A stretch of 64,000 nucleotides of DNA from VFKU01 sp964411925 (GCA_964411925.1 CAYPNI010000002.1:1-64000); one strand, 5' to 3'; counted from the first letter of the stretch, positions 12,330-21,274 are shown. Numbers and translations: made by a program. Notes: generated by a model not told the origin, from the sequence alone.

Positions 12330-13442
12330 GTGGCCAGAAAGCAATCGATCGCGCCAAAGTCCGTCAACCCGGAAGCGGTCGCGGAGGCGATTGCCAAGAG
12401 CGTGGCGGACGGCGACATCGTCAATTTCCGGCTGCTGTTCTCGTCGTTTTCGCCCGCGCGGGCGGATTCGAGCGAAGCATTCAGCGACGAGAAATACGCC
12501 TACCTGCTGCCGACGGACGAGGAGCGGCGCGACGCGGCGTTTACGGGAGCGCTCGGCGCGGCACGCAGCGTGGAGACGCGGGCGCTCGTGGACCGCGAAC
12601 TCGCGGCGAACCGGCCGGCACAACTTCCATCCGAACTGGTACTCCTGCTTGCGGACAACGCGGTGCGGCTGGGTAAGTGGACCAGCGCGTCGCAGGCGTA
12701 CGAGCTGTTGCGTTTGCGCCGCCGCATGCAGGAGGAATTCCTTAAACAAGGGCTGGCGGCGCTCGATTCGGGCGACATCGGCCGGGCGGTGCGGGGTGTG
12801 CGAATCGGCGCGGCATTGGCCTACGACTATGCGGCGTTCCCCGAGCCGATGCCGATGGTGCCGCAGTATCAGAGCAAGGCGCTGATGTTGCACGCGCTCT
12901 ACCCCATGCGCGCGGAGGATTGCCTCGCGCTGGCCGAGCCGGAGGCGCACGTCCAGACTGCGTTGAACTATCTACTCGTCGATACAACGAGCGCGGGACG
13001 GCTCGAGTCCGCGCCGCTGGAGAAACGGATCGCGTTCGTGAAAGCGCTCGTCGCGGAGATCGATCCTGACTGGGCGACATTCGTAGCGCGGTTCGCGGAC
13101 GCGTGCCGGCTCACGCTCGAATTCGGTGAACGGTCACGGCGGCTCGGCCGGCACGAGGACGAGACGCTGGTTGACGAAATTGAGGAACAGCAGTCGGACG
13201 ATCCGTGGGCCATCACGCGCGCACTGCTGGGACGCGACATTCCGGGGGCCGCCTGGTGGCAATACTTAAAGGAACTGGCGTATGAGCATCCCGCATCGGT
13301 CCTGTTTATCTCGCGTCAGGTGATCGGCGAGCACGAAATCCTGATGCCGCGCCTGCGGGCCGGGGCGCCGCTGGCCCCCGCCCTGGGCCTCGCGGAGCTT
13401 GTATCGGAATCGGCGGCAGGGACTGGCGCTTCGGGGGCGTAG
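12330..13442 (+). CDS. Uncharacterised helical protein
   Basis: This 370-residue protein was not recognised. It has no signal peptide or membrane segment and is mostly helical, rich in Ala, Arg and Leu, with a helical-repeat look in the middle (LGKWTSASQAYELLRLRR, then LDSGDIGRAVRGVRIGAAL). That pattern resembles degenerate TPR-type repeats. The GTG start follows a purine-rich AAGGGGG. It begins two bases after the degenerate J-domain gene, so the two very likely form an operon. A cytoplasmic scaffold or adaptor role is only a guess. Confidence 0.7.
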   Translation: MARKQSIAPKSVNPEAVAEAIAKSVADGDIVNFRLLFSSFSPARADSSEAFSDEKYAYLLPTDEERRDAAFTGALGAARSVETRALVDRELAANRPAQLPSELVLLLADNAVRLGKWTSASQAYELLRLRRRMQEEFLKQGLAALDSGDIGRAVRGVRIGAALAYDYAAFPEPMPMVPQYQSKALMLHALYPMRAEDCLALAEPEAHVQTALNYLLVDTTSAGRLESAPLEKRIAFVKALVAEIDPDWATFVARFADACRLTLEFGERSRRLGRHEDETLVDEIEEQQSDDPWAITRALLGRDIPGAAWWQYLKELAYEHPASVLFISRQVIGEHEILMPRLRAGAPLAPALGLAELVSESAAGTGASGA

Positions 13443-13595
13443 CGGGAGGCCCGATTCCGCCGGCCCATGCGGTATTTCCGGATTCGCTGGAGTTTTCGCG
13501 TCCTTTTTTGTGTTAAATCTGTCATGCGTTTACTTGTTGACCGATTGCGTGTTACATTTCAGCTCTAAGTAGAGGCCACAGGAAGCTTTAGCCCG

Positions 13596-14258
13596 ATGGA
13601 GACCGCGCCCCAGGCCGCTCCGGATGCGTCCAGCGACCAGACCGCTTCCGACAAGCACGAGCTACGCCGCGAGATTCTCGATTTCATCAAGCTTGTGGTT
13701 TGGTTCTTGATCATTTTCCTCGGCTTGCGCGCGTATGTGGTGGAGGGATACGAAGTCCAGGGCGAGTCCATGGAGCCCACGCTGGATAACAACGAGCGCA
13801 TCCTGGTGCTCAAACTGCCGCACCAGCTCGCGCAGTGGGGGCTGTTCGGGGGCATCAACGCGATCGAACCGGGCGATGTGGTCGTGTTTGACAGTCCGGA
13901 TAACGCGGGCAAACGCTACGTGAAGCGCGTCATCGCCGCGGGTCCGCCGTCCAAGGGGGGCACGTCGCAGGCTGCGCACGCGGCAACCGAGACCTCGCAA
14001 CGGATCCAGGTCGTTTATGACCGGGGCGACGTCTACGTAAACAATCACAAGCTGGACGAGCCGTACCTGACGGAGAGCGCGCGGATCACGCCGGACCGTC
14101 AGGAGGTCGCGATCGGCGCGGGCGAATACTACGTGCTGGGCGACAACCGCGCGGTCAGCAAGGATAGCCGAAGCTTCGAGGCGGTGAACGACAACGCCAT
14201 TATCGGCAAGGCCGTGTTGCGGTTCTGGCCGCCGTCGAAAATCAGCCTGATTCGATGA
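13596..14258 (+). CDS. lepB: Signal peptidase I (second copy)
   Basis: The 220-residue protein has one N-terminal membrane anchor (about residues 31-48, IKLVVWFLIIFLGLRAYVV), nucleophile Ser58 in GESMEPTL, general base Lys110 in YVKRVIA, and the GDNRAVSKDSR box. Between the Lys block and the last box is an insert of about 25 residues rich in Gly, Ser and Ala, which is absent from the copy at 4424. It overlaps the downstream LpxH-like gene by four bases (ATGA), so the two are translated together. Two type I peptidases may divide substrates; nothing in the sequence shows how. Confidence 0.93.
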   Translation: METAPQAAPDASSDQTASDKHELRREILDFIKLVVWFLIIFLGLRAYVVEGYEVQGESMEPTLDNNERILVLKLPHQLAQWGLFGGINAIEPGDVVVFDSPDNAGKRYVKRVIAAGPPSKGGTSQAAHAATETSQRIQVVYDRGDVYVNNHKLDEPYLTESARITPDRQEVAIGAGEYYVLGDNRAVSKDSRSFEAVNDNAIIGKAVLRFWPPSKISLIR

Positions 14259-15097
14259 AGACGCTCGTCTTCGCCGACGTCCACCTCAAGGTGGACGCCG
14301 CGAATCGTGGTACGGTTGACGAGTTCGTGGCGTTTCTGCGCGATATCGCCCCCTCCGAGTTCGATCGCATCGTCGTGGTGGGCGATCTGTTCGACTTCTG
14401 GTTCGAATACCGTCACGTCGTGTTTTCGGGTTACTTCGATGTTCTGCGCGCGCTCGCGGACTTGCGCGACGGCGGAATCGAATGCCATCTCGTCTGCGGC
14501 AATCACGACTTTTGGGCGGGACGCTTTTTCCGCGACGAGCTGGGGTTCAAGGTGCACCCGGACGCGTACGACACGCGGATCGGCAACCGGCGCGTGCGCT
14601 TCGTCCACGGTGACGGCGTGAATCCCGCGGACAAAGCCTACGGGCGGTATAAACGCCTGATGCGTTCCTGGCTGGGCGTGAAACTCATGGCGCTGATTCA
14701 TCCCGACTGGGCGATGGCGATTGCGCAGCGCGTCTCGCGCGCCAGCCGCCGCCTGCAATCTCCGCACGGGGCCCTGCGGAGCCGGGAGATCGCCGCTGTC
14801 CGGGAGTACGCGCGCGGCGTTCTCGCGGCGGGCGAAACCGATGCGGTCGTTTGCGGCCACACGCACACGTCCGCGTACGAGGAGTTCGACGCGCCCGGCG
14901 GCCGGGGCCTCTACATCAACACGGGTGGATGGGTGGACGAGCGGGTGTATTGGATTTGGGACGGCGAGACGGTCTCGCGCTATTCCGGACCCCTTGCGGA
15001 GCGTCGCCGCGCGCCGGTTTCAGGGGCCGATCAGCGGCAGGATGTGGCCCTGGGAGCGGTAGATATAGCCCGCCAGAAAGCCGACCAGGCCCAGTAG
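14255..15097 (+). CDS. UDP-2,3-diacylglucosamine diphosphatase-like metallophosphatase (LpxH family)
   Basis: The protein carries the full calcineurin-type metal motif set in LpxH order: FADVHLK (D-x-H), GDLFDFW (GD-xx-D), CGNHD, VHGDG and CGHTHTS. The GDLFDFWFEYRH block is typical of LpxH and its relatives, which hydrolyse UDP-2,3-diacylglucosamine in lipid A synthesis at the inner membrane. LpxH fits the LPS exporter genes seen at 5-7 kb. The 280 residues exceed typical LpxH (about 240) by a C-terminal tail that overlaps the end of the convergent PP2C gene by 78 bases. LpxG- or LpxI-like alternatives cannot be fully excluded. Confidence 0.78.
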   Translation: MKTLVFADVHLKVDAANRGTVDEFVAFLRDIAPSEFDRIVVVGDLFDFWFEYRHVVFSGYFDVLRALADLRDGGIECHLVCGNHDFWAGRFFRDELGFKVHPDAYDTRIGNRRVRFVHGDGVNPADKAYGRYKRLMRSWLGVKLMALIHPDWAMAIAQRVSRASRRLQSPHGALRSREIAAVREYARGVLAAGETDAVVCGHTHTSAYEEFDAPGGRGLYINTGGWVDERVYWIWDGETVSRYSGPLAERRRAPVSGADQRQDVALGAVDIARQKADQAQ

Positions 15098-15958
15098 CGC
15101 GCTGACGAAGAACCACATCAGTTTGAAACCGTGCTTGCGTTTGATCGCGCGCAGCCGGAAGTACAGCAGCAGGAACGGGCTCGGGCTGACGCTCACCGCG
15201 ACGACCGTGATGTTGTCTTTACCCCCGTTCTCGTTCGCCATGTTGACGAGGCGATGGACGATCTCAGCCGCGCTGCCTCCGCGAATGAATTCCGTGCAGA
15301 TCTCGGCGTCCTTGACCATGTTCACGAGTCCGTCCGAACACAGCAGCAACCAGTCGCCGGGGACGACGTGCCAGACGTAGCTGTCGATTTCGATCTCGGG
15401 ACGCGTGCCGACGCTGCGCGTGACGACGTTCCGGCGAAAGTCGAGTTCGGCCTCGGACTTTGACATGAGGCCGGCCTTCACCTGTTCGTCCACCCAGGAG
15501 TGGTCCTCGGTGCGGCCGATGATGTCGCCGTCACGGATGTGGTAGACGCGCGAATCGCCGACATTGCACACGTAAGCTTTTTTTGGCGACACGAGGCACG
15601 CGGCCAGCGTCGTGCCCATGGGTTTGCCGTTCGGATTGAGGTCCTGATTGGTCTTGAACACACTGGCGTTGGCCATGCGCACGTAACGCGTCATCAGATC
15701 GAGCGTGGCGCCGTCGGCGTCGCCATCCGGCCCCGGCTGCGGGGGCGGCTCCTTAAGGGAATCGCGCAGAATGGATACGGCGAGCTTGCTGGCAATCTCG
15801 CCGCCCATGTGTCCACCGAGGCCGTCGGCCACGGCCACCAGCGCACCGTCTCGAAACAGGTTCAGATTGGGGGTGTCGTCGCGGAACACACCGAACGAGT
15901 CCTCGTTCTCGCGCTTTCGACGCCCCATATCCGAGAGCGCGGCGATATCGAGACGCAT
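15020..15958 (-). CDS. PP2C-family protein phosphatase with C-terminal membrane anchor
   Basis: This is a PPM/PP2C serine/threonine phosphatase. The Mn/Mg-binding and catalytic motifs are present in order: SDMGRRKRENEDSF, VADGLGGHMGGE, VCNVGDSRVY, LLLCSDGLVNMV and GGKDNITVV. After residue 270 a single membrane segment follows (LMWFFVSALLGLVGFLAGYI), so the enzyme is anchored with its catalytic domain in the cytoplasm. The start at 15958 has GGAG about 12 bases upstream; a frame extension to 15985 lacks support. No Ser/Thr kinase partner lies next to it. It is divergent from the DnaA-type ATPase gene and its last 78 bases overlap the LpxH-like gene. Confidence 0.9.
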   Translation of the reverse strand: MRLDIAALSDMGRRKRENEDSFGVFRDDTPNLNLFRDGALVAVADGLGGHMGGEIASKLAVSILRDSLKEPPPQPGPDGDADGATLDLMTRYVRMANASVFKTNQDLNPNGKPMGTTLAACLVSPKKAYVCNVGDSRVYHIRDGDIIGRTEDHSWVDEQVKAGLMSKSEAELDFRRNVVTRSVGTRPEIEIDSYVWHVVPGDWLLLCSDGLVNMVKDAEICTEFIRGGSAAEIVHRLVNMANENGGKDNITVVAVSVSPSPFLLLYFRLRAIKRKHGFKLMWFFVSALLGLVGFLAGYIYRSQGHILPLIGP

Positions 15959-16081
15959 CAGTTCGATTCTCCACAACGGTTGCAAAACCTACCAAAGAAA
16001 GTTCGTCATGGGCAAACCCGGGGATTGCGTTCGCCAGCGTCGTGCGGCACAGCGGATCATCGGGCGCGACGATCTGTACGG

Positions 16082-16110
16082 TTGACCGATTCCCGCAGCC
16101 GCGTTACAAT
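16082..16110 (+). promoter_or_regulatory. Strong candidate sigma-70 promoter
   Basis: TTGACC at 16082-16087 and TACAAT at 16105-16110 are separated by exactly 17 bases. The element points toward the DnaA-type ATPase gene, whose start lies about 85 bases downstream, and sits in the intergenic gap with the divergent PP2C gene. Confidence 0.6.
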
Positions 16111-16201
16111 CGCACTGAATCGGATCGCGTGGCGCGGCGGCCACGGGCACTGCGCGATCCGGACTTCATTCCGGGGGAACCGCGGGGCGGTGCGTACGTC
16201 G

Positions 16202-17848
16202 ATGCGCGAGTCGACCTTCAGTTCGTTCCTGAGCCACGACGGCAACCGGCGCGCCCACGATCTCTGCCTCGCGGTGAGCCGCGCGGAGCCCGTCAGCCCC
16301 TTGCCGCTCGTGCTGGTCGGCGAGCGCGGCAGCGGCAAGACGCACCTGCTGCGTTCCGTGGCGCACCGGCTGCGCGCAACGCTTGGCCACGCGGCCATCG
16401 TGATGCTTTCGCCGCAATCCAAGCCGGAAGAGATGACGCGGCTCGCGAACGATCCCAAACCGATCGACATGGCGCGATACGCCGTATTGCTCATCGATGA
16501 TCTGCATGGATTCACGGGCCATTTCGACACGCTCACGCGACTCATCGGCGTATTCCTCGAAAACGACCACCCGATCATCGTCGCATCCGAAGTGCACCCC
16601 GACCGGCTGGCCAGTCTGCCGCCTCCCTTGTCTCGAATCGTCCACGGGGGGCAGGTCGTGCAGGTGGACGGTGGAGAGGCACAGGCGGCCATCAAGGTGG
16701 TCGAAGCGGCCATACGGGACGAGCAGCGCGAGGCGATCGCGAAACTCACCGCGCGTGTTCGCGAGCTGGAAGCCGCGGGCCCGGAAGGCGTCGCGCTCGA
16801 TTTTGAAGAAAGCGCGGCGGCGAACGAGGAGCTGCAACAACATCTCACGGAAGCGCGGGAGGAAATCGAACAACTGCGCGGCGAGCACGCACTGCTTGCG
16901 GTGGCGGCGCGCGAGGCCGTCGTCCTGCGTAAGAAACTCGACGACCTGGAACGTGAGCGTGTTGAGCGTGCGACGCAGCCCGCCGAGGATTCGTCCCCGC
17001 AGACGCAAGAACTCAAGCGCAATCTCGACGAGGCGCGCTATGACGCGCAAAAGGCGCGTGAGGAAGCACGGGGCATGCTCGAACGCGCGCAACGACTGCT
17101 CGGCGAGTTGCACATGAGTCGCGAATCCTACGAAGCGGCACAGCGCGACCGTGAACGCCAGCGCGAAGACATTCGCCGGTTTCAGGGGCTGCGGGACGAC
17201 AACTCGGCGGCGGACGGTTCCGCCGCGCCCACGCAGGCAGCAGAGGCACCGCTGGCCGCCCCGGCGGAGGACCCGGCGCTGATCGCCATGCGGGAGGAGC
17301 TTCACCGGCTTCAGGAAAGCCTGGTTCGCGCGCGCGCCGAGCGAGACAATGCCAAAAGCCATCTCGCGCACATTCGCGAGGCGCTGGACACGGCACTCGC
17401 GGACCTGGACCAGCTGCGCACGGACGCCGCGCAGGACGCGGCGGCGCACGCGGCGCGCGTGACGGAACTCGAACAGGCGCTGGTCGCGCGCCAATCTGAA
17501 GTCGAGCGGTTACAGGCCATGCAGCGCGCCTTTACGGACGAAGTGCGCGCGTTGCAGTCGCAGGTGACCGAGGGCGCGGAGGTGCTCGAGCGGCTCATGG
17601 AATTGTTTGGCGCCGGCCCGGCGCAGAGCGATGACGCGGACGGACCGAACGAAACGGAGGAAACTTCGCCGGAGAGATTGGCGCCGCGGGCGGATTTTGG
17701 CGATGGGATTCGACTCGTATCGCGCCGCGGCGCAGCACTGCATCACATCGAGGAGCTGCGCGGTCAGTTGGCGTCGTTCTTTCCCCCAAACCTGCCGCCG
17801 CTCGAAACGGGCGACGACGAGGCGAGCGGCCGGGCGCAATCCGCCTGA
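16202..17848 (+). CDS. DnaA-type AAA+ domain fused to a long coiled coil
   Basis: The first 170 residues look like the DnaA/Hda ATPase core: FSSFLSHDGNRRAHDLCLAV as the DnaA-like entry, P-loop GERGSGKTHLL (residues 40-50), Walker B AVLLIDDLHGF (94-104) and a sensor strand IIVASEVHPDRL. The DnaA C-terminal DNA-binding domain is absent. Instead residues about 170-480 form heptad-rich coiled coil with Ala/Glu/Arg composition, broken by an Ala/Pro linker, and the C-terminus is acidic. It starts at ATG 16202 or GTG 16190. A role in replication control or as a polar or filament-forming scaffold is possible, but no function is known for this combination. Confidence 0.72.
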   Translation: MRESTFSSFLSHDGNRRAHDLCLAVSRAEPVSPLPLVLVGERGSGKTHLLRSVAHRLRATLGHAAIVMLSPQSKPEEMTRLANDPKPIDMARYAVLLIDDLHGFTGHFDTLTRLIGVFLENDHPIIVASEVHPDRLASLPPPLSRIVHGGQVVQVDGGEAQAAIKVVEAAIRDEQREAIAKLTARVRELEAAGPEGVALDFEESAAANEELQQHLTEAREEIEQLRGEHALLAVAAREAVVLRKKLDDLERERVERATQPAEDSSPQTQELKRNLDEARYDAQKAREEARGMLERAQRLLGELHMSRESYEAAQRDRERQREDIRRFQGLRDDNSAADGSAAPTQAAEAPLAAPAEDPALIAMREELHRLQESLVRARAERDNAKSHLAHIREALDTALADLDQLRTDAAQDAAAHAARVTELEQALVARQSEVERLQAMQRAFTDEVRALQSQVTEGAEVLERLMELFGAGPAQSDDADGPNETEETSPERLAPRADFGDGIRLVSRRGAALHHIEELRGQLASFFPPNLPPLETGDDEASGRAQSA

Positions 17849-17896
17849 AGCCGCCCGGCGCTTTATCGGCTGCACGGGTGTCCGTAGAATCACACG

Positions 17897-18973
17897 ATGT
17901 CCCAGTGGATTTGGCTCACGGTTGTGCTGCTGTCGGCCCCTCAGGGCGAGATCGGCTATCTCGTGCGACCGAACGCGGGCCCGGCGCAAATTCATGTCGT
18001 CTCGCTCTCGACTGGAGTTACCCGGACGATCGGTGTCGACGGGGCGCGGGACACTCCGAGATGGTCACCCGACGGGCTGCGCGTGGCGTACACGGTCGAG
18101 ACGCCGCGCGGTACCGGCGTGTACGTGGCGGAGCTAAACGGGCCGGGCGGGCAGTACGTCGGCGGCGCGGAGGCGGACCGGCACGGACCGGTCTGGTCGT
18201 CGGACGGCTCGCGGATCGCCTATACGGTCGGACACGGTCTGGAGGCACAAGTCGCTGTCTTCGATTTCACGACGGCCGTGGAAACCGTGTGGGGCGGTGG
18301 TAGAACGAGCCTCACCTCGCCTGTGTGGGCGTCGAGCCGGTTGGTCCGCCTGCTGATCGATCCCGACCGAGACCTCACGCCGGCACTTCCATCGGCGATT
18401 CCGGGCGCGTGGAACGACTCGCGCGAACTCCTGATCGCCCTCGGCTTTGCCGGTTCGCCCGGCGCGATGACGACGGATCTGCTTGTGGTATCGGAGAACG
18501 ACGTGACCGAGATCCCGCTGTCCAACATGCCGTCGGATGGGGACTACGCTGAGTTTGCCCCCGCGGCGGCTGCGGACGCTCTGGCCTTCGAGTCGAACGA
18601 CGGCGGCGACCGCGAAATCTTCGTGATCACGCGCCGATCGACGTTCGACCTGAGCAATCATCGCGCGGCAGATTGGCTGCCCGCGTGGGCGCCAGACGGA
18701 GGCGCAGTCGCGTTTCAGTCATTCCGGAGCGGCCGCAGTGGAATCTACCAATGCGTACCGAGACGGGCCGGGCGTGTACGGTCCATCGTGGCGGAGTCCG
18801 CGGGCGATTGTTGGGCGCCGGCGTGGTCGCCGGACAGCCAGTGGATCGCGTATGTCGGTGATGCGGAGGGCGAGCCCGCGGTTTACGTCATTCAGCCCGA
18901 CGGATCCGAGCGGCAACGAATCTCGCCACCGGGGATCTCCGCGGACGTACCCGCGTGGAGGCCTGTGCGGTAA
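17897..18973 (+). CDS. TolB-like beta-propeller protein (PD40 repeats)
   Basis: The 358-residue protein has a short N-terminal signal-like segment (IWLTVVLLSAP) and then repeated PD40-type blades recognisable by the pattern W-S-P/S-D-G-x-x-I/V-A-Y: PRWSPDGLRVAYTV, PVWSSDGSRIAYTV, PAWAPDGGAVAFQS and PAWSPDSQWIAYVG. This layout is shared with TolB and other periplasmic propellers. The start at 17897 has no ribosome binding site, while TAGAAT ends six bases upstream, consistent with a leaderless transcript. The stop overlaps the ATG of the next gene (TAATG), which suggests that the two proteins work together in the periplasm. Confidence 0.75.
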   Translation: MSQWIWLTVVLLSAPQGEIGYLVRPNAGPAQIHVVSLSTGVTRTIGVDGARDTPRWSPDGLRVAYTVETPRGTGVYVAELNGPGGQYVGGAEADRHGPVWSSDGSRIAYTVGHGLEAQVAVFDFTTAVETVWGGGRTSLTSPVWASSRLVRLLIDPDRDLTPALPSAIPGAWNDSRELLIALGFAGSPGAMTTDLLVVSENDVTEIPLSNMPSDGDYAEFAPAAAADALAFESNDGGDREIFVITRRSTFDLSNHRAADWLPAWAPDGGAVAFQSFRSGRSGIYQCVPRRAGRVRSIVAESAGDCWAPAWSPDSQWIAYVGDAEGEPAVYVIQPDGSERQRISPPGISADVPAWRPVR

Positions 18974-19935
18974 TGCGCGTCTTCGCCTTTTTGTTGATCC
19001 TGGCTGCCGCTGGGGCCGCGTCCGCGCGCGACGAGACGGGCCGGCTCTCGCTCATCGTCACGCCCAACAACGCGCAGCCGGCCGTGCTCCAGCCGGGTGG
19101 CGCGATCGAGGCCCTACTGCGGGAGAATGTACCGCTGCGAATCGAGTCCGCGGAGGGAAGTGTGCCGCTGGAGTTTCTGTCCGCCCGGCCGTGGCGCGGG
19201 CGGTGGGTGATAACCTCGCGTATCCCGGCGTCGGCGCGACCGGGCGCGTACACCTTGATCGCGGAACGTGCAGAACGCTCGGACGCCGCATATCGCTCGG
19301 TGTATGTGCTGCCGGAGCGGCCCGACACGTATCGCATCGCTCACGTCAGCAATCTACGCGTGGGCGATTCGACGCGGGCGGATTCGCAACTGTTCCGGTT
19401 GACCGATGCACTCAATGACGGCGCGCCGGATTTGATTCTGATCACGGGTGATCTGACTGCCGGCGGCACGGAAGATCAATTCCGAATCGCGCTCGATGTG
19501 TTGAACGATTGCCGCGCACCGACCTTGGTTGCGCCCGGCGACGCGGACGATGCGGAGGGGCTGCTGGAGGCCTACCTCGGCGAGTTCCCGGCCGCGCTGC
19601 GGTACGGACCGGACGGCTATCTGCTCTGTCCGCCGCCGTCCCGCGTGTCGCAGGGCAACGAGGCGCGTTTGCATATTCAACGCCGCGCCATTCGTGCGGC
19701 GCGGTGGTCGGTTGGCGCTGTAGCGGCGACCTCGCGCCAGGATTTGCGGGCCGCGCTGTCGCTGCTCGTGGACGACCCGCTGGACTTTGTCTTCGAGGCC
19801 ACGACGGTTGAGCGGGCAGTCCCGGCGATCGCCTGGGGCCGGACGAAGTCCTACGCGGCGGCCGGCGACCGGCAGATCACGTGGTTCACGGTGAGTCCGC
19901 CAGGCATCGTGCGCGCCGAGACCGCTACCGAGTGA
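18973..19935 (+). CDS. Exported degenerate metallophosphatase-like protein
   Basis: A signal peptide (MRVFAFLLILAAAGAASA) is followed by an Ig-like or beta-rich domain and then a fold resembling calcineurin-type phosphoesterases. DLILITGDLTAGG at about residues 154-166 matches the GD-motif strand. The other metal ligands look lost: the D-x-H strand reads IAHVSNLRVGD and the GNHD motif is replaced by APGDADD, with no GHxH near the end. It may therefore bind rather than hydrolyse its ligand. The ATG overlaps the stop of the TolB-like gene by one base. Confidence 0.6.
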   Translation: MRVFAFLLILAAAGAASARDETGRLSLIVTPNNAQPAVLQPGGAIEALLRENVPLRIESAEGSVPLEFLSARPWRGRWVITSRIPASARPGAYTLIAERAERSDAAYRSVYVLPERPDTYRIAHVSNLRVGDSTRADSQLFRLTDALNDGAPDLILITGDLTAGGTEDQFRIALDVLNDCRAPTLVAPGDADDAEGLLEAYLGEFPAALRYGPDGYLLCPPPSRVSQGNEARLHIQRRAIRAARWSVGAVAATSRQDLRAALSLLVDDPLDFVFEATTVERAVPAIAWGRTKSYAAAGDRQITWFTVSPPGIVRAETATE

Positions 19936-19942
19936 CGCTCGC

Positions 19943-21274
19943 TCAGAGCGCGCCGGAGGAGATCGATTCGATCATCGTAATGAGCGGCAGGAACATGCCC
20001 AACACGATCGATCCGACGATGAATCCCATGATGACAACGAACGCGGGCGTAATCGTTTCGGTCAGCCCGTCGACGGCAATCTCGATTTCCTCTTCGTAGC
20101 TCGACGCGACCTGGTCCGACACTCGCTCAAGCGAACCGGTTTCTTCGCCGGTGAGCATCATGTCGACGACGACACCGGAAAGATAGCCCTGCCGCTCCGC
20201 GTCGCGGAGCGGCCCCTCCAGACCCTCGCCGCGTTCGACGGAGTCACGCATGTCCTGGATGACGCCGACATAGGCGCGATTGGCCACGGAGTTCTTGCAC
20301 AGGTCGAGCGTGGCCATCATGGAAACGCCGCTGCGGATGAGCATGGCGAACGTGCGGAGGAACTGGGACACGACGCGGCGGCGCAGGATGCTGCCGAGGA
20401 CGGGAATCCTGAGTTTGACCTTGTCCGCCTGGAGCTGGCGCACGGGGCTGCGCACCCACCAGAAGTTATAGGCCAGTATGAGCAGGATTACGACGATCAC
20501 GAAGGGGAACCAGTAAGCCCGGACCGCGTCGGCCGCATTCATGATGAATTGCGAGTAGGAATTCAGCTTGACGTCCATCGACTCGAAGATGTCCCGGAAC
20601 GCGGGAATGACGAAGATGGACAGGATAATTACGAGGCCGACGGCCACGACGACGAGGAAGCTCGGGTAAATCAGAGCGACCTGCACGCGCTTTTCCTGAC
20701 GATCGCGCTGCTCGCGAAATTCGACGATTCGGCGAAGGACGACGGGTAACGTGCCGCTGGCCTCGGCAGCCTTGATCAGGTTGACTTCGACCTGCGGGAA
20801 ATAGCGCGCCTCGCGCGCGAACGCCTGCCACAGCGGGTTGCCCGCTTCGACGTATTCGGCAATACCGGCGACGAGCTGGCGGACGCCCTTCTGTTCGCTG
20901 CGGTGGGCGAGTGTCTTGAGACCCTTGAGAATGGGCGTGCCTGATTCGAGCATCATGATGAGCTGGCGCAACAGCACGGTTACGTCGCGCCGGCGCACGA
21001 CACCGCGCGACAGCGCCGCCACGGGAGACGGCGAGGCGGACGCCCTGGGTATGCTACGGGTCTCACCGCCGGGCGTCCGGTCGAGTTCGAGTTCCTGCAC
21101 GAGCCCGCCTGCCTCGGGCAGCGCCGCCGAGCGCGGCGTTTCTTTCTCGTGAATTGCGCGACGGCGCGACGTGACGCGGGTGGCCGATTCACTCCGCCTG
21201 GACGCGCTGGTCCGTTTCTGGCGTGCCGCGACTTTCGCCTTGGTGCTGGGCTTTTTCGGCGGGTTCGTGGGCAT
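19943..21274 (-). CDS. gspF: Type II secretion inner membrane protein GspF, with an N-terminal basic extension
   Basis: This is the polytopic platform protein of type II secretion or type IV pili. Two repeated GspF domains are visible: one around residues 100-225 (LLRQLIMMLESGTPILKGL, YPSFLVVVAVGLVIILSIFVIPAF) and one around 300-430 (RTFAMLIRSGVSMMATLDL, MMLTGEETGSLERV, GMFLPLITMIESI). The first 95 residues are unusual: a Lys/Arg/Ser/Ala-rich tail, then a Pro/Gly linker, before the conserved core. The gene is the last of a minus-strand operon with gspI, gspJ and gspK, 48 bases after gspK. The cognate ATPase gspE and secretin gspD are not in the window. Confidence 0.9.
   Translation of the reverse strand: MPTNPPKKPSTKAKVAARQKRTSASRRSESATRVTSRRRAIHEKETPRSAALPEAGGLVQELELDRTPGGETRSIPRASASPSPVAALSRGVVRRRDVTVLLRQLIMMLESGTPILKGLKTLAHRSEQKGVRQLVAGIAEYVEAGNPLWQAFAREARYFPQVEVNLIKAAEASGTLPVVLRRIVEFREQRDRQEKRVQVALIYPSFLVVVAVGLVIILSIFVIPAFRDIFESMDVKLNSYSQFIMNAADAVRAYWFPFVIVVILLILAYNFWWVRSPVRQLQADKVKLRIPVLGSILRRRVVSQFLRTFAMLIRSGVSMMATLDLCKNSVANRAYVGVIQDMRDSVERGEGLEGPLRDAERQGYLSGVVVDMMLTGEETGSLERVSDQVASSYEEEIEIAVDGLTETITPAFVVIMGFIVGSIVLGMFLPLITMIESISSGAL

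Noticed and set aside
15500..16201. Upstream extension of the DnaA-type ATPase frame
   Set aside because: This part is antisense to the PP2C gene and lies before the promoter at 16082; the protein-like part begins near 16202.
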